64,000 nt of DNA from Streptomyces caniferus (GCF_009811555.1 NZ_BLIN01000005.1:3171501-3235500); one strand, 5' to 3'; positions 53,823-63,324 are shown, counted from the first letter of the stretch. The notes: generated by a model not told the origin, from the sequence alone. Numbers and translations: made by a program.

Positions 53823-55097
53823 TCAGCCGCGCCCGACCTTGACCGCCCAGTCCCCGTCGGCCGTCCGGCCCTCGACCTGGATGCGCACCCCGTCCGCGGC
53901 GTCGTCCAGGCTCTCGCCCACGCCCAGCGGCGCGTCCGCGAGCGGCGGGTAGACGGAGGTGCCCGCGCAGGCCGAGCTGCCCGGGTGTCCGTCGAGGACC
54001 TGCACGGGCCCCGACCCGGACGGGGTCTTGCTGTGCACGCGGTAGACCAGGACGCCCTCGGTGCACAGGGAGCGGTCGTTGCCCATGGCACCGCGTGCCT
54101 CGATGGCCAGTGCGCTGTCGGTCCCCGTACGGACCACCAGGAGGCGCGGCCGGCGCTGGGCCCGGGGCTCCTTGGGGGCGGACAGCGTGCGCAGCGAGTG
54201 CAGGGCGGGGCTGGTCAGATCGACGCAGTCGACCTGACTGTCGGCGATCCAGCCGAGCTTCCACTTGTGCCAGGCGAAGGGGTCGGGCGCCAGGCCGAAC
54301 TGGCTGCCCATGAGGTCCCAGTCGCCGACGTAGGTGTCCCAGTCGCCCTTGCCGTTCCGCGGCCGGTGGTAGAGGTCCGGCAGGTCGAAGACGTGCCCGG
54401 TCTCGTGCGCGAGGACATTGCGGTCCGGCGGGCTCTGCTCGAAGACGGTGACGAACCGGCGCAGGTCGTGGTCGTCGGCGTGCATCGGCTGTTCGAGGTT
54501 GACGACCTTGGTGGCGTCCGAGTCGACGCCGGGGGCGTCCGGGTCGGCGACGAAATAGACCACGTCGTAGCGGCCGAAGTCCACGGAGGGGTCGGCGGCG
54601 GAGACCGCGTCGCGCAGGTAGGCGGAGCGGCGGCCGGCGTCCCAGTCGCGCTGTATCCCGTAGGAGGAGGACGAGCGCGGCATCCGCACCCAGCTGCGGT
54701 GGACGTGCGGGCGCAGGCGGAACTTTCCGTACGAGGCGCGGTCGAAGAAGCCGGAGGTGGCGGGGAAGTAGGCGCGGGAGAGTTCCTGCGGGGCGGTGGA
54801 CGGCCGGGCGTCCGGGAAGGACAGGAAGATCATGACGGCGTTGAGCGGGCGGTCCGGGCGCGGATAGGAGCCGTTCCAGCTGTCGAGGCCTTCGGAGTGG
54901 TGCGCGTCGGTGCGCCCCAGGGCGCAGGAGAGGGCAGCCTCGGAGGCGGTGGCGGGTCCGGCGACGATGGAGGTCGCGATGAGCGCACTCAGAGAGGTGG
55001 CGACGGCCGCGACGCGCCGCAGACGGCGGCGATCCACCCCGTCGGGTGTCCGGGCGCGCGGCACATATACCTCCAGGGACGGATTCGGAGACCTCAT
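53823..55097 (-). CDS. Secreted M6-family metalloprotease
   Basis: A 424-residue exported zinc protease of the immune-inhibitor-A (M6) type. The signal sequence (RRRLRRVAAVATSLSALIA) ends near residue 52 (ATA-SEA). The catalytic domain shows LNAVMIFLSFPDARPS, FFDRASYGKFRLRPHVHR and the zinc motif NVLAHETGHVFDLPDLYH (HExxH plus a downstream Asp). GDWDLMGSQFG is the Met-turn region. The C-terminal part is beta-rich with paired cysteines and no added domain. It may degrade host or microbial proteins, or take part in sheath turnover. Divergent from cdgA across 274 bp. Confidence 0.9.
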   Translation of the reverse strand: MRSPNPSLEVYVPRARTPDGVDRRRLRRVAAVATSLSALIATSIVAGPATASEAALSCALGRTDAHHSEGLDSWNGSYPRPDRPLNAVMIFLSFPDARPSTAPQELSRAYFPATSGFFDRASYGKFRLRPHVHRSWVRMPRSSSSYGIQRDWDAGRRSAYLRDAVSAADPSVDFGRYDVVYFVADPDAPGVDSDATKVVNLEQPMHADDHDLRRFVTVFEQSPPDRNVLAHETGHVFDLPDLYHRPRNGKGDWDTYVGDWDLMGSQFGLAPDPFAWHKWKLGWIADSQVDCVDLTSPALHSLRTLSAPKEPRAQRRPRLLVVRTGTDSALAIEARGAMGNDRSLCTEGVLVYRVHSKTPSGSGPVQVLDGHPGSSACAGTSVYPPLADAPLGVGESLDDAADGVRIQVEGRTADGDWAVKVGRG

Positions 55098-55173
55098 CTA
55101 CCCTGTGGCGATTTAATGCTATTCGTCCTGTTTTGCGGACCCGGAAGAGTGATCGGCGCGCCTTAGCCCTGCC

Positions 55174-55188
55174 GTAACGGAAAGTCAC
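55174..55188. promoter_or_regulatory. BldD-box-like site upstream of cdgA
   Basis: GTAACGGAAAGTCAC matches 7 of the 9 specified positions of the BldD consensus NTNACNC(A/T)GNGTNAN. It lies in the divergent region between the protease gene and cdgA; cdgA is a reported BldD target in S. coelicolor. Confidence 0.45.
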
Positions 55189-55371
55189 AAACAGCCAATG
55201 GGGCATTCGGTACGAACAGACCCGAGCAGAAATGGCTGAAGTTCCGTCATGCGGGCGGACGATCACGGCTGCGTCGCTGGATCGGCCGTTGCACCAGCCT
55301 CTATGATCGCCACACTTTCCAGCGCGAGATCCACCCTTCATCACGAGACAAGCGCCATGCGGGAGCGAGCA

Positions 55372-57240
55372 GTGAGCGGACACCCCGACAGTCCGGGCCG
55401 CACGCCCGGAGCGACGCTTCCCTCAGTGACGGAGCGTAACGGTACGACCAAAGCATCCACCGAGGCCGGGCCCACCCCCGCCGGCCGCTGCGACGACACC
55501 GCGGCCTCGCTCGGCGACTACCGCGCCACCTTCTACGCCGCCCGGCTGGCGATGGCCGTCCTCAACCGCGACGGCCTGGTCCTCGCCGCCAACCCCGCCT
55601 TCGGCGAACTGGTCGGCGCCGACCCGGCCGAGCTGGTCGCGGCCACCGCGGCGGACCTCACCGACCTCGGGGCCGACCCGCGGGTGTGGACCGCCTACCG
55701 CGAGGTGCTGTGCGGCCGCAGCGACCGGATGCACTGCACCCGCCGCCTCAAACACCCCGAAGGGCACTCCGTCTGGGTGGAGGTGACCGTCGAGCCGCTG
55801 ACGCCGGAGCCGCTCAGCGGGGAGGAGCGGATGCTGCTGTCGGTGGCGGACATCAGCGACCGGCACGACCTGCTGGCCCGGCTGCGGCATCTGCAGATGC
55901 ACGATCCGGTGACCCGGCTGCCCAACCGGGCGCTGTTCTTCGAGCGGCTCTCCACCGCGCTGGAGACCGCCTCCTTCGAGCCGTCCGGCACCGGCCGGAT
56001 CGGGCTGTGCTACCTCGACCTGGACGGCTTCAAGGCCGTCAACGACACCCTGGGGCACCGCGTCGGCGACCGGCTGCTGGCCGCGGTCGCGCAGCGACTG
56101 ACGCGGTGCGCGGAGGCCGCGGCGGACCGCGGGTCCGGCCGCGCCGGGCATCTCGTCGCGCGACTGGGCGGTGACGAGTTCGCTCTTTTGGTGGAGGACT
56201 CCACCGGCACCGATCAGCTGGCCGAGCTGGCCCAGTCCGTCCTGGACGCGCTGCAGCGGCCGTTCGACCTGGCCGGGCAGCGGCTGTCGGTGTCGGCGAG
56301 CATCGGCGTCGTGGAGCGGACCGCCACCGGCACCACCGCGACGGGCCTGATGCAGGCCGCCGACACCACGCTGTACTGGGCGAAGGAGGACGGCAAGGCC
56401 CGCTGGACGCTCTTCGACCCGGAGCGCAACGCCCACCGGATGACCCGGCAGGCGCTCTCCAGCACTCTGCGTCCGGCGGTGGACCGCGGCGAATTCACCC
56501 TGGAGTACCAACCGCTGGTCGGTCTGGGCGACGGCCGGGCGCAGGGGGTGGAGGCGCTGGTGCGCTGGCGGCATCCGCAGTTCGGGACGCTCTCGCCGAA
56601 TCGGTTCATCGCCCTGGCGGAGGAGAACGGCGCGATCGTCGAACTGGGCCGCTGGGTCCTGGAACGGGCCTGCCACCAGGCGCGGGCCTGGCAGCTGGCG
56701 CACCCCGGCGAGCCGCTGTTCGTCAGCGTCAATGTGGCCGTACGTCAGGTGTGGGACTCCGACCTGGTCGCGGACGTCGCCGGGATCCTCGCGGAGACCG
56801 GACTGCCGCCGCGGCTGCTGCAGCTGGAGCTGACCGAGTCGGCGGTGATGGGCTCGGCGGGCCGGCCGCTGCAGGCCCTGCAGGCGCTCAGCGACATGGG
56901 CGTACGGATCGCCATCGACGACTTCGGCACCGGCTACTCCAACCTCGCCTACCTCAGCCGCCTCCCGGTCTCCGTCCTGAAGCTGGACGGCTCCTTCGTC
57001 CGCGGCTTCCGCTCGCAGGAGCATCCGAACCCGGCGGACGAGATGATCGTGGAGGCGCTGGTGGCGCTGGCGCACCGCCTCGGCCTCACGGTCACCGCCG
57101 AGTGCGTGGAGAGCGCCGAGCAGGCCGAGCGCCTCCGCCGCATCGGCTGCGACACCGGCCAGGGCTGGCTCTACTCCCGCCCCGTCGCCCCCGACCGCGT
57201 CGAGGCCCTCCTCGACGCGGGCCGCCACACGGGCGCCTGA
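55372..57240 (+). CDS. cdgA: PAS-GGDEF-EAL c-di-GMP turnover protein CdgA
   Basis: A 622-residue cytosolic protein matching Streptomyces CdgA, which synthesises c-di-GMP and affects development through BldD. PAS (about 50-165, FYAARLAMAVLNRDGLVLAA) is followed by GGDEF (active loop ARLGGDEFALL, residues about 263-273, intact) and EAL (VEALVRWRHP at about 393-402, metal-binding FVSVNVAVRQV and DDFGTGYSNLAYL). Both domains look catalytically complete; which activity dominates cannot be read. GTG 55372 has GGGAG 6 nt upstream; ATG 55357 is an alternative. A BldD-like box lies about 190 bp upstream. Confidence 0.88.
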   Translation: MSGHPDSPGRTPGATLPSVTERNGTTKASTEAGPTPAGRCDDTAASLGDYRATFYAARLAMAVLNRDGLVLAANPAFGELVGADPAELVAATAADLTDLGADPRVWTAYREVLCGRSDRMHCTRRLKHPEGHSVWVEVTVEPLTPEPLSGEERMLLSVADISDRHDLLARLRHLQMHDPVTRLPNRALFFERLSTALETASFEPSGTGRIGLCYLDLDGFKAVNDTLGHRVGDRLLAAVAQRLTRCAEAAADRGSGRAGHLVARLGGDEFALLVEDSTGTDQLAELAQSVLDALQRPFDLAGQRLSVSASIGVVERTATGTTATGLMQAADTTLYWAKEDGKARWTLFDPERNAHRMTRQALSSTLRPAVDRGEFTLEYQPLVGLGDGRAQGVEALVRWRHPQFGTLSPNRFIALAEENGAIVELGRWVLERACHQARAWQLAHPGEPLFVSVNVAVRQVWDSDLVADVAGILAETGLPPRLLQLELTESAVMGSAGRPLQALQALSDMGVRIAIDDFGTGYSNLAYLSRLPVSVLKLDGSFVRGFRSQEHPNPADEMIVEALVALAHRLGLTVTAECVESAEQAERLRRIGCDTGQGWLYSRPVAPDRVEALLDAGRHTGA

Positions 57241-57263
57241 GGCCCGTACGCGGAACAGCTCAC

Positions 57264-57285
57264 CGGCGCGGGACAACCCGCGCCG
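57264..57285 (+). terminator. Terminator after cdgA
   Basis: A 9-bp GC stem (CGGCGCGGG with CCCGCGCCG) around ACAA begins 23 bp after the stop. A second hairpin follows at 57338-57361 (CCGGTGCGG with CCGCACCGG). Confidence 0.65.
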
Positions 57286-57449
57286 AGCCGGGCCGGGCGC
57301 AAACCGGACCGGGCGAGGGGTACGGGTCCCGGGCTCGCCGGTGCGGCCGGGCCCGCACCGGAAAAGAAATCCCGCCGCGACGGCGCGCACCCCCGCGGCG
57401 AGGGTCCGGCGGAATCCTCACCGGCCGCAACCACCACGTACGCCGGGCA

Positions 57450-58586
57450 CTACCCCCGCGGCAACCCGTACGCGTCCGCGATCAGCTCGTACGAGCGCAG
57501 GCGGGCCGCGCCGCCGTGCGCGTTGGCGGTGATCATCAGCTCGTCGGCGCCGGTGCGCTTGGCGAGGTCGTCCAGGCCCTGGCGGACGGCGTCCGGGGTG
57601 CCGTGGACGACGTTTCCCAGCCAGCTGTCGACGAAGCCGCGCTCCAACTCGTCGAAGCGGTACGCCTCGGCCTCCTCGGGACTGGGGACCAGGCCGGGAC
57701 GGCCGGTGCGCAGCCGGACCATGGAGAGCGCGCCGGTCATGACCTGGCGGCGGGCCTCCCGCTCCTCCTCGGCGGCCAGCGCCGCGACCCCGATCAGGGC
57801 GTACGGCTCGGACAGCACCTCGGAGGGGCGGAAGGACGCACGGTAGAGGTCCAGCGCGGGGAGGGTGTTGGCCGCGGAGAAGTGGTGCGCGAAGGCGAAC
57901 GGCAGCCCGAGGGAGCCGGCGAGCCGGGCGCTGAAGCCGGAGGAGCCCAGCAGCCACAGGGGCGGCCGGTGGGCGGACTGGACGCCGCCGGGCGAGGTGG
58001 CCTGGACCGGCCCGGGGACCGCGTGGATCTTGGCGTAGGGGTGGCCGTCGGGGAAGGAGTCGTCGAGGAACCGGGTCAACTCGGCCAACTGCTGCGGGAA
58101 CTCGTCCGCGCCCTCATGCAGCTGCCGGGTGCGTCGCAGCGCGGCGGCGGTGGCGCCGTCGGTGCCCGGTGCGCGGCCCAGGCCCAGGTCGACCCGGCCG
58201 GGCGCCATCGCCTCCAGGGTGCCGAACTGCTCGGCGATCACCAGCGGGGCGTGGTTGGGGAGCATGACGCCGCCGGAGCCGAGGCGGATGCGCTCGGTGT
58301 GGGCGGCGAGGTGGGCGAGCAGCACCGCGGGCGAGGAGGAGGCGACGCCGGGCATGGAGTGGTGCTCGGCGACCCAGTAGCGGTGGAAGCCGCGGCGTTC
58401 GGCCGTACGGGCGATGTCGACGGCGGTGCGGACGGCGCCGGCGGCGGTGTTCCCGGCGCCGACCGTCACCAGGTCGAGCACCGACAGGGGCACCGGAGCG
58501 GTGCCCAGGGCCGTGCCCCGGATCCCGTCGCCGCTCTCGTGGAGCGCTGCGTCGCTGCCCCGGGTGTGGTCACTCTCGCCGCTCAC
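57450..58586 (-). CDS. LLM-class flavin-dependent oxidoreductase
   Basis: A 378-residue luciferase-like flavin enzyme of the F420/FMN type. It shows [57 protein letters not shown] (in part), [22 protein letters not shown] and [29 protein letters not shown] 58586 is preferred because GAGGAGG lies about 9 nt upstream; the longer frame lacks a ribosome site. Its own position upstream of two Asp/Glu-racemase-like genes on the same strand suggests involvement in the same catabolic pathway, perhaps in an oxygenation step. Confidence 0.82.
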   Translation of the reverse strand: MSGESDHTRGSDAALHESGDGIRGTALGTAPVPLSVLDLVTVGAGNTAAGAVRTAVDIARTAERRGFHRYWVAEHHSMPGVASSSPAVLLAHLAAHTERIRLGSGGVMLPNHAPLVIAEQFGTLEAMAPGRVDLGLGRAPGTDGATAAALRRTRQLHEGADEFPQQLAELTRFLDDSFPDGHPYAKIHAVPGPVQATSPGGVQSAHRPPLWLLGSSGFSARLAGSLGLPFAFAHHFSAANTLPALDLYRASFRPSEVLSEPYALIGVAALAAEEEREARRQVMTGALSMVRLRTGRPGLVPSPEEAEAYRFDELERGFVDSWLGNVVHGTPDAVRQGLDDLAKRTGADELMITANAHGGAARLRSYELIADAYGLPRG

Positions 58587-58790
58587 GGTGCGGGTCCTCC
58601 TCGCGTCGGTGGTCTGCGGCGAGCACAACCGGAGAGGTTCTCCACTTATTCCCGGGTCAGCTCCCGGCCGGTGTCGGCGGCCTGCGGGCTCGGGTCGTGC
58701 GCCGTCCGCGAGCCCGCCTCCCGGCGGCCGTGACGACCGACCGGCCTGCCGACCGGCCGACCTGCCACCGGCCGACCTGCCGTTACGGCC

Positions 58791-59516
58791 CTAGACCTGC
58801 GCCGTCCGCGAGAAGAGGGTGCCCAGGACCGGGCAGGACAGGGTGCGGTCGAGCAGTCGCAGCCCCTCCCAGGCCGTCACCTGATTGGCGGTGAGCACCG
58901 GTTTGCGCAGCTCCGCTTCGAGGGCCGGCAGATGCTCGGCGGTGTGCAGCGCCGTATCGGGCAGCAGCACCACCTCGGCGTCGGGATGGTCGCCGGCCCG
59001 GGCGAGCGCCAGCACCTCCTCGCGGCCCCAGGTGCCGACCTCTGCGGCCGTGATGATGCCGCTCCCGCGGGTCGAGACGACCTCCGCGCCGGCCGACTTC
59101 AAGAACGCGTGGAAGCGCTCGGCCACGTCGTCGGGGTAGGTGGCGGCGATCGCCACCCGGCGGGCGCCGAGCGCCTGTACGGCGTGCGCGAAGGCGAAGG
59201 ACGTACTGGAGGCGGGCAGGCCGGCGGTGGCGGACAGCTCCCGGACCTGTTCGTGGGCGCCCTCCCAGCCGAAGACGAAGCTGGCGCTCGTACAGGCCCA
59301 GACGATCGCCTCGGCACCGCGCTCCTTGAGATCGTCGACACCGGCCGCCAGCCGCGCGGCGGAGCCCATCTCCAGCAGCGCGTCGACCCGGTGGGCGTCC
59401 TCGCCGATGTCGGTGTGGACGAGCGGCAGGCTGATCCCGCCGCCCAGGAGCGATTCGAGCCGGGGGTAGTCGTCCTCCGCGGAGTAGCCGGGGTAGAGGA
59501 AGCCGACCGATGCCAT
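58791..59516 (-). CDS. Maleate isomerase-like protein lacking one catalytic cysteine
   Basis: A 241-residue member of the Asp/Glu/hydantoin racemase superfamily closest to maleate cis-trans isomerases. It shows MASVGFLYPGYSAEDDYPRL, IVWACTSASFVFGW (first catalytic Cys75), ARRVAIAATYPDDVAERFHA and KPVLTANQVTAWEGLRLL. The position of the second cysteine (SCTNLP in the neighbouring paralogue) reads LPDTALHT, with Asp187. AAGGGAG precedes the ATG. Loss of this cysteine argues against plain maleate isomerisation. It may be a decarboxylase-like or other superfamily activity. Confidence 0.8.
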   Translation of the reverse strand: MASVGFLYPGYSAEDDYPRLESLLGGGISLPLVHTDIGEDAHRVDALLEMGSAARLAAGVDDLKERGAEAIVWACTSASFVFGWEGAHEQVRELSATAGLPASSTSFAFAHAVQALGARRVAIAATYPDDVAERFHAFLKSAGAEVVSTRGSGIITAAEVGTWGREEVLALARAGDHPDAEVVLLPDTALHTAEHLPALEAELRKPVLTANQVTAWEGLRLLDRTLSCPVLGTLFSRTAQV

Positions 59517-59667
59517 GCAGTTCTCCCTTGCGTGTACGGCTGCGGGTGCAGGGGCGTTCGTGGGCGCGGGTGCGTTCACGGGTGGTGCGGTGGGGGCGGA
59601 AAGGGCGCTGCCGGCGAACGGGACGACGCCGGCAGCGTCCGGAAGGGGGACCGGGTGCGGGCCGGCC

Positions 59668-60582
59668 TCACACCGGAGGCAGACCGCCCGTGTCCTCGGG
59701 TGGGTAGGGCGGGGGTTCCAGGCCGTCGAGGGCCTCCCCGTCCGGAGGCACGGGGGAGCCGGCGAAGGCGGCCTCGGGGGTCGCCCGCGACAGCCCTTCG
59801 CCCGGTCCCTGCGCCTCCGATCCGGTCATCGCGGCCGGGCCGCGGCGCGCCACCGGATCGAGCAGTGCCTGGTACGGGCCCACCGCCTGGACGCCGATGG
59901 CGCGCAGCGCGGCCCACATCGTGACCTGGTTGGCGGAGAGCACCGGCATCCGGAGCTCGGCCTCCAGCTGCGGGATGACGTCGTAGGTCGGCAGGTTCGT
60001 ACAGCTGATGAAGAGGGCATCGGCGGCGCCGACCACGGCCGCGCGGGCCATGTCGACGACGTCGCGGTAGGGCACCTTCCAGATGTGCCGGGTCAGGCCG
60101 AGGTAGGCGCGGCCGGTGACCGTGATGCCGGCTTCACCGAGGTAGTCCTCCAGGGAGTCGGTGACCGATTTCGTGTAGGGCGTGACCACGGCGATGCGCC
60201 GTGCGTCGATCTCGCGCAGCGCTTCGATCAGCGCGCCCGATGTCGTGAGGGAGGGAACCTCCCCCGCCTGGGCCATGGCGGCGCACATGGCCCGCTCGCC
60301 CGCCACCCCGGCGACAAAGCTGCCGGACGTGCAGGCATAGGAGATGACCTGCGGTGATACCGCACACAGCGCCTGGACGGCGGCGTGCAGCGTTTCGTGC
60401 TCGCTGACCAGACGGGCCAGATCGAGGCTGACCTCGACGGGCACGAAAGGGGTGCGGGTGAGGTGGAGGGACACGTCGTCGGGGACCCAGCGCCACAGCT
60501 CTCGGTCGAGAGCGAAGTCGAAGGGAGCGACGACACCCACGCCGAGCTGCGGCTGTGGGCCACCCAGAAAAGAGACGTCCAT
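59668..60582 (-). CDS. Maleate isomerase-like protein with both catalytic cysteines
   Basis: A 304-residue superfamily member with an extended C-terminal Pro/Gly-rich tail (about 45 residues) not seen in the usual about 250-residue enzymes. It shows VISYACTSGSFVAG (Cys84), RRIAVVTPYTKSVTDSLEDY, LFISCTNLPTYDVIPQLEAE (Cys194) and MPVLSANQVTMWAALRA. Both cysteines expected for the cis-trans isomerase mechanism are present. It is upstream of, and paralogous to, the previous gene. Divergent from the D-2-hydroxyacid dehydrogenase gene. Confidence 0.83.
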   Translation of the reverse strand: MDVSFLGGPQPQLGVGVVAPFDFALDRELWRWVPDDVSLHLTRTPFVPVEVSLDLARLVSEHETLHAAVQALCAVSPQVISYACTSGSFVAGVAGERAMCAAMAQAGEVPSLTTSGALIEALREIDARRIAVVTPYTKSVTDSLEDYLGEAGITVTGRAYLGLTRHIWKVPYRDVVDMARAAVVGAADALFISCTNLPTYDVIPQLEAELRMPVLSANQVTMWAALRAIGVQAVGPYQALLDPVARRGPAAMTGSEAQGPGEGLSRATPEAAFAGSPVPPDGEALDGLEPPPYPPEDTGGLPPV

Positions 60583-60681
60583 GAAGGCCCCTAGAACAAA
60601 ACGAAGGGCTGGAATGGCCAGGCCAGTGGCCGGGGATGAGGTGCAGCCGGATCAAGCCGGGACGTCGGAACAGAGCCGTTG

Positions 60682-60710
60682 TTGACACGGTAGATACGAC
60701 TTCTTAGCGT
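60682..60710 (+). promoter_or_regulatory. Promoter for D-2-hydroxyacid dehydrogenase and amidase genes
   Basis: A consensus -35 TTGACA and -10 TAGCGT separated by 17 bp. The start near 60717 gives a leader of about 70 nt. Confidence 0.6.
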
Positions 60711-60743
60711 GGTCAATCCTCGCATCCCAGGCATCTGTCGGCG

Positions 60744-60762
60744 CCCCTTTCCATGAAAGGGG
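60744..60762 (+). other. Leader hairpin upstream of D-2-hydroxyacid dehydrogenase gene
   Basis: A perfect 8-bp stem (CCCCTTTC with GAAAGGGG) and a 3-nt loop lie in the 5' leader, 28 nt before the start codon. No Shine-Dalgarno sequence adjoins that start; the only AGGGG is in the 3' arm. Confidence 0.45.
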
Positions 60763-60789
60763 ACTCACGTTTCAGAACGGTTTCTGGCT

Positions 60790-61755
60790 ATGTCCGAAAG
60801 CACCGTCCTCGTCCTCGGTTCCGACCCGCCTCCGAAGCTCGACCGGCTCACCGGCCGGGCTCGGGTGATCTTCACCGATGAGGACTCGCTCGCTGACCGA
60901 CTCCCTACCGCCGACGTGCTGTTGGCCTGGGATTTCACTTCCGATGCGATCCGCAGAGCCTGGCCGGAGAAGGGCCCCAGGCCCCGCTGGGTGCACACCG
61001 CCAGCGCGGGTGTGGATCAGCTGCTGTGCCCGGCACTGGTCGCCGACGACACCCTGGTGACCAACGCCCGGGGCGTTTTCGAGCAGCCGATCGCCGAGTA
61101 CGTGGCCGGACTGGTGATCGCCATGGCCAAGGACTTCTACGGAAGTTGGGAGCTGCAGCGGCAGCGGCGCTGGCGGCACCGCGAGACGCTGCGGCTGGCC
61201 GGCAGCCGGGCCGTCGTGGTGGGCTCCGGGCCGATCGGCCGGGCCATCGGCACCACCCTCCTGGCACTGGGTGTCAAGGTCGATCTGGTCGGCCGCCGGG
61301 AGCGCGCGGACGACCCCGAATTCGGCCTCGTCCATGCGAGTGACGCGCTGAACGGTCTCCTGCCCCAGGCGGATTGGGTGGTCTGCGCGGCGCCCCTGAC
61401 CGACGCCACCCGCGGCCTGTTCGACAAGGCGGCGTTCTCCCGGATGCCGCCGCGGGCCCGGTTCATCAACGTCGGGCGCGGGCAGCTGGTCGTCGAGGAC
61501 GCGCTGATCGCGGCGCTGCGCGAGTGGCGGATCGCGGCGGCGGCGCTGGACGTCTTCGAGCAGGAGCCGCTCGCCACGGACAACCCGCTGTGGGACGTCC
61601 CGCACCTGATCGTCTCGCCCCACATGAGCGGCGACACGCTGGGCTGGCGGGACGCCCTCGCCGAGCAGTTCCAGGACAACTTCGACCAGTGGGCGGCCGG
61701 GGAGCCGCTGCACAACCTCGTCGACAAGCGGCTCGGGTACGTGCCGGTGCAGTGA
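60790..61755 (+). CDS. D-2-hydroxyacid dehydrogenase family protein
   Basis: A 321-residue NAD(P)-dependent 2-hydroxyacid dehydrogenase. It shows WVHTASAGVDQLL, AVVVGSGPIGRAIGTTLLAL (GxGxxG), NVGRGQLVVEDALIAAL with the substrate Arg region, and ALDVFEQEPLATDNPLWD with Glu. The catalytic His is in SPHMSGDT. The fold and motif order are complete. No good ribosome site is seen before the ATG. It precedes the amidase by 80 bp and probably shares its transcript. Confidence 0.9.
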   Translation: MSESTVLVLGSDPPPKLDRLTGRARVIFTDEDSLADRLPTADVLLAWDFTSDAIRRAWPEKGPRPRWVHTASAGVDQLLCPALVADDTLVTNARGVFEQPIAEYVAGLVIAMAKDFYGSWELQRQRRWRHRETLRLAGSRAVVVGSGPIGRAIGTTLLALGVKVDLVGRRERADDPEFGLVHASDALNGLLPQADWVVCAAPLTDATRGLFDKAAFSRMPPRARFINVGRGQLVVEDALIAALREWRIAAAALDVFEQEPLATDNPLWDVPHLIVSPHMSGDTLGWRDALAEQFQDNFDQWAAGEPLHNLVDKRLGYVPVQ

Positions 61756-61835
61756 CGGCGCAGGCTGCCGGCCCGCGGCACGGCAGCCCCGCCCCGCCGC
61801 CGTCCCGCCCGGGGCGGCCAACGCTCGGAGGACGC

Positions 61836-63257
61836 ATGACCACCGAACCGACCCACCTCGCCGACCTCACCGCCACCCGGCTCACGGCCGGGTACGCGGC
61901 CGGCGAGTTCTCCCCCGTCGAGGCGGCCCGGGCGGTGCTGGAGCGCGCCGAGGCCGCACAGGCCGCGACGAACTGCTTCACCCGGATCGACCCGGACGAG
62001 GCGCTGTCGGGCGCCAAGGAATCGGAGGAACGCTGGCGGGCCGGTGCGCCTGCCGGGCCGGTGGACGGGGTGCCCGTCACCGTCAAGGACCTGATCCTCA
62101 CCCGGGGCGTGCCGACGCTGCGCGGTTCGCGGACGGTACGGGCCGAGGGGCCGTGGGAGGAGGACGCCCCGTCGGTCGCCCGGCTGCGGGAGTCCGGGGC
62201 GGTGTTCGTCGGCAAGACCACCACCCCGGAGTTCGGCTGGAAGGGCGTCACCGACAGTCCACGGCACGGGGTGACGGGCAATCCGTACGACCCGGGACGC
62301 ACCGCGGGCGGCTCCAGCGGCGGCAGCGCGGCGGCGGTGGCGCTGGGCGCCGGACCGCTGAGCCTGGGCACGGACGGCGGCGGCTCGGTGCGCATCCCGG
62401 CGTCGTTCTGCGGGATCTTCGCCCTCAAGGCGACCTACGGGCGGGTGCCGCTGTATCCGGCGAGCCCCTTCGGGACGCTGGCGCACGTCGGGCCGATGAC
62501 CCGGGACGCGGCGGACGCGGCGCTGATGATGGAGGTGATCTGCGGCGCGGACTGGCGCGACTGGTCGCAGCTCGGTCCGGCCGGCGGGTCGTTCCGGGAG
62601 GCGCTGGCCGGTCCGGTCTCCGGGCTGCGGGTGGCCTACAGCCCGTCCCTCGGCTGGGACGTGCCGGTGGCCCCGGAGGTCGCCGCGGCGGTCCGCCGGG
62701 CCGTCGACACGCTCGCCGGGCTCGGCGCGTCCGTCGAGGAGATCGACCCGGGCATCGCGGATCCGGTGGAGGCCTTCCACACGCTGTGGTTCAGCGGCGC
62801 GGCCCGGGTGGTGCAGCATCTGGACGACGCGGACCGGGCGCTGCTCGATCCCGGGCTCCAGGAGATCTGCGCGCAGGGCGCCCGGTACAGCGCGCTCGAC
62901 TACCTGGCCGCGGTCGACACCCGCATGGCGCTCGGTCAGGCCATGGGCCGCTTCCACAGCGCCTATGACCTGCTGGTGACCCCGACCGAGCCGATCACCG
63001 CCTTCGAGGCGGGCGCCGAGGTCCCGGCCGGCTCCGGCCACACCCGCTGGACGGGCTGGACCCCGTTCACCTATCCGTTCAACCTCACCCAGCAGCCGGC
63101 CGCGACGCTGCCCTGCGGGGTGGACGGCGACGGGATGCCGATCGGCGTCCAGCTGGTCGGCGCGCGGCATGCGGACGCGCTGGTGCTGCGCGCCGCGCAC
63201 GCGCTCTACGAGGCGGGGACCGCGGAGATCCCCGCGCCCACCGCTCTCAAGGGGTGA
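61836..63257 (+). CDS. Amidase (amidase signature family)
   Basis: A 473-residue hydrolase with the Ser-cisSer-Lys triad: Lys84 in VTVKDLIL, Ser160 in TAGGSSGGSAAAV and nucleophile Ser184 in LGTDGGGSVRIPAS. Motif spacing is standard. GGAGGA lies four nt before ATG 61836. It would hydrolyse an amide of a dicarboxylate or a carboxamide. With maleate-isomerase-like proteins and a hydroxyacid dehydrogenase nearby, the set suggests degradation of an N-heterocycle or amide side chain. The substrate is not identifiable. Confidence 0.92.
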   Translation: MTTEPTHLADLTATRLTAGYAAGEFSPVEAARAVLERAEAAQAATNCFTRIDPDEALSGAKESEERWRAGAPAGPVDGVPVTVKDLILTRGVPTLRGSRTVRAEGPWEEDAPSVARLRESGAVFVGKTTTPEFGWKGVTDSPRHGVTGNPYDPGRTAGGSSGGSAAAVALGAGPLSLGTDGGGSVRIPASFCGIFALKATYGRVPLYPASPFGTLAHVGPMTRDAADAALMMEVICGADWRDWSQLGPAGGSFREALAGPVSGLRVAYSPSLGWDVPVAPEVAAAVRRAVDTLAGLGASVEEIDPGIADPVEAFHTLWFSGAARVVQHLDDADRALLDPGLQEICAQGARYSALDYLAAVDTRMALGQAMGRFHSAYDLLVTPTEPITAFEAGAEVPAGSGHTRWTGWTPFTYPFNLTQQPAATLPCGVDGDGMPIGVQLVGARHADALVLRAAHALYEAGTAEIPAPTALKG

Positions 63258-63262
63258 GCGGG

Positions 63263-63300
63263 CCGTCCCGTCGTCCGCCCGTGGGCGGGCGACGGGACGG
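63263..63300. terminator. Bidirectional terminator after amidase
   Basis: An 11-bp perfect stem (CCGTCCCGTCG with CGACGGGACGG) encloses a second CCGCCC/GGGCGG stem, between convergent genes. Confidence 0.75.
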
Positions 63301-63324
63301 ACGCCTTTCCAGGGCGTGTCCGCC

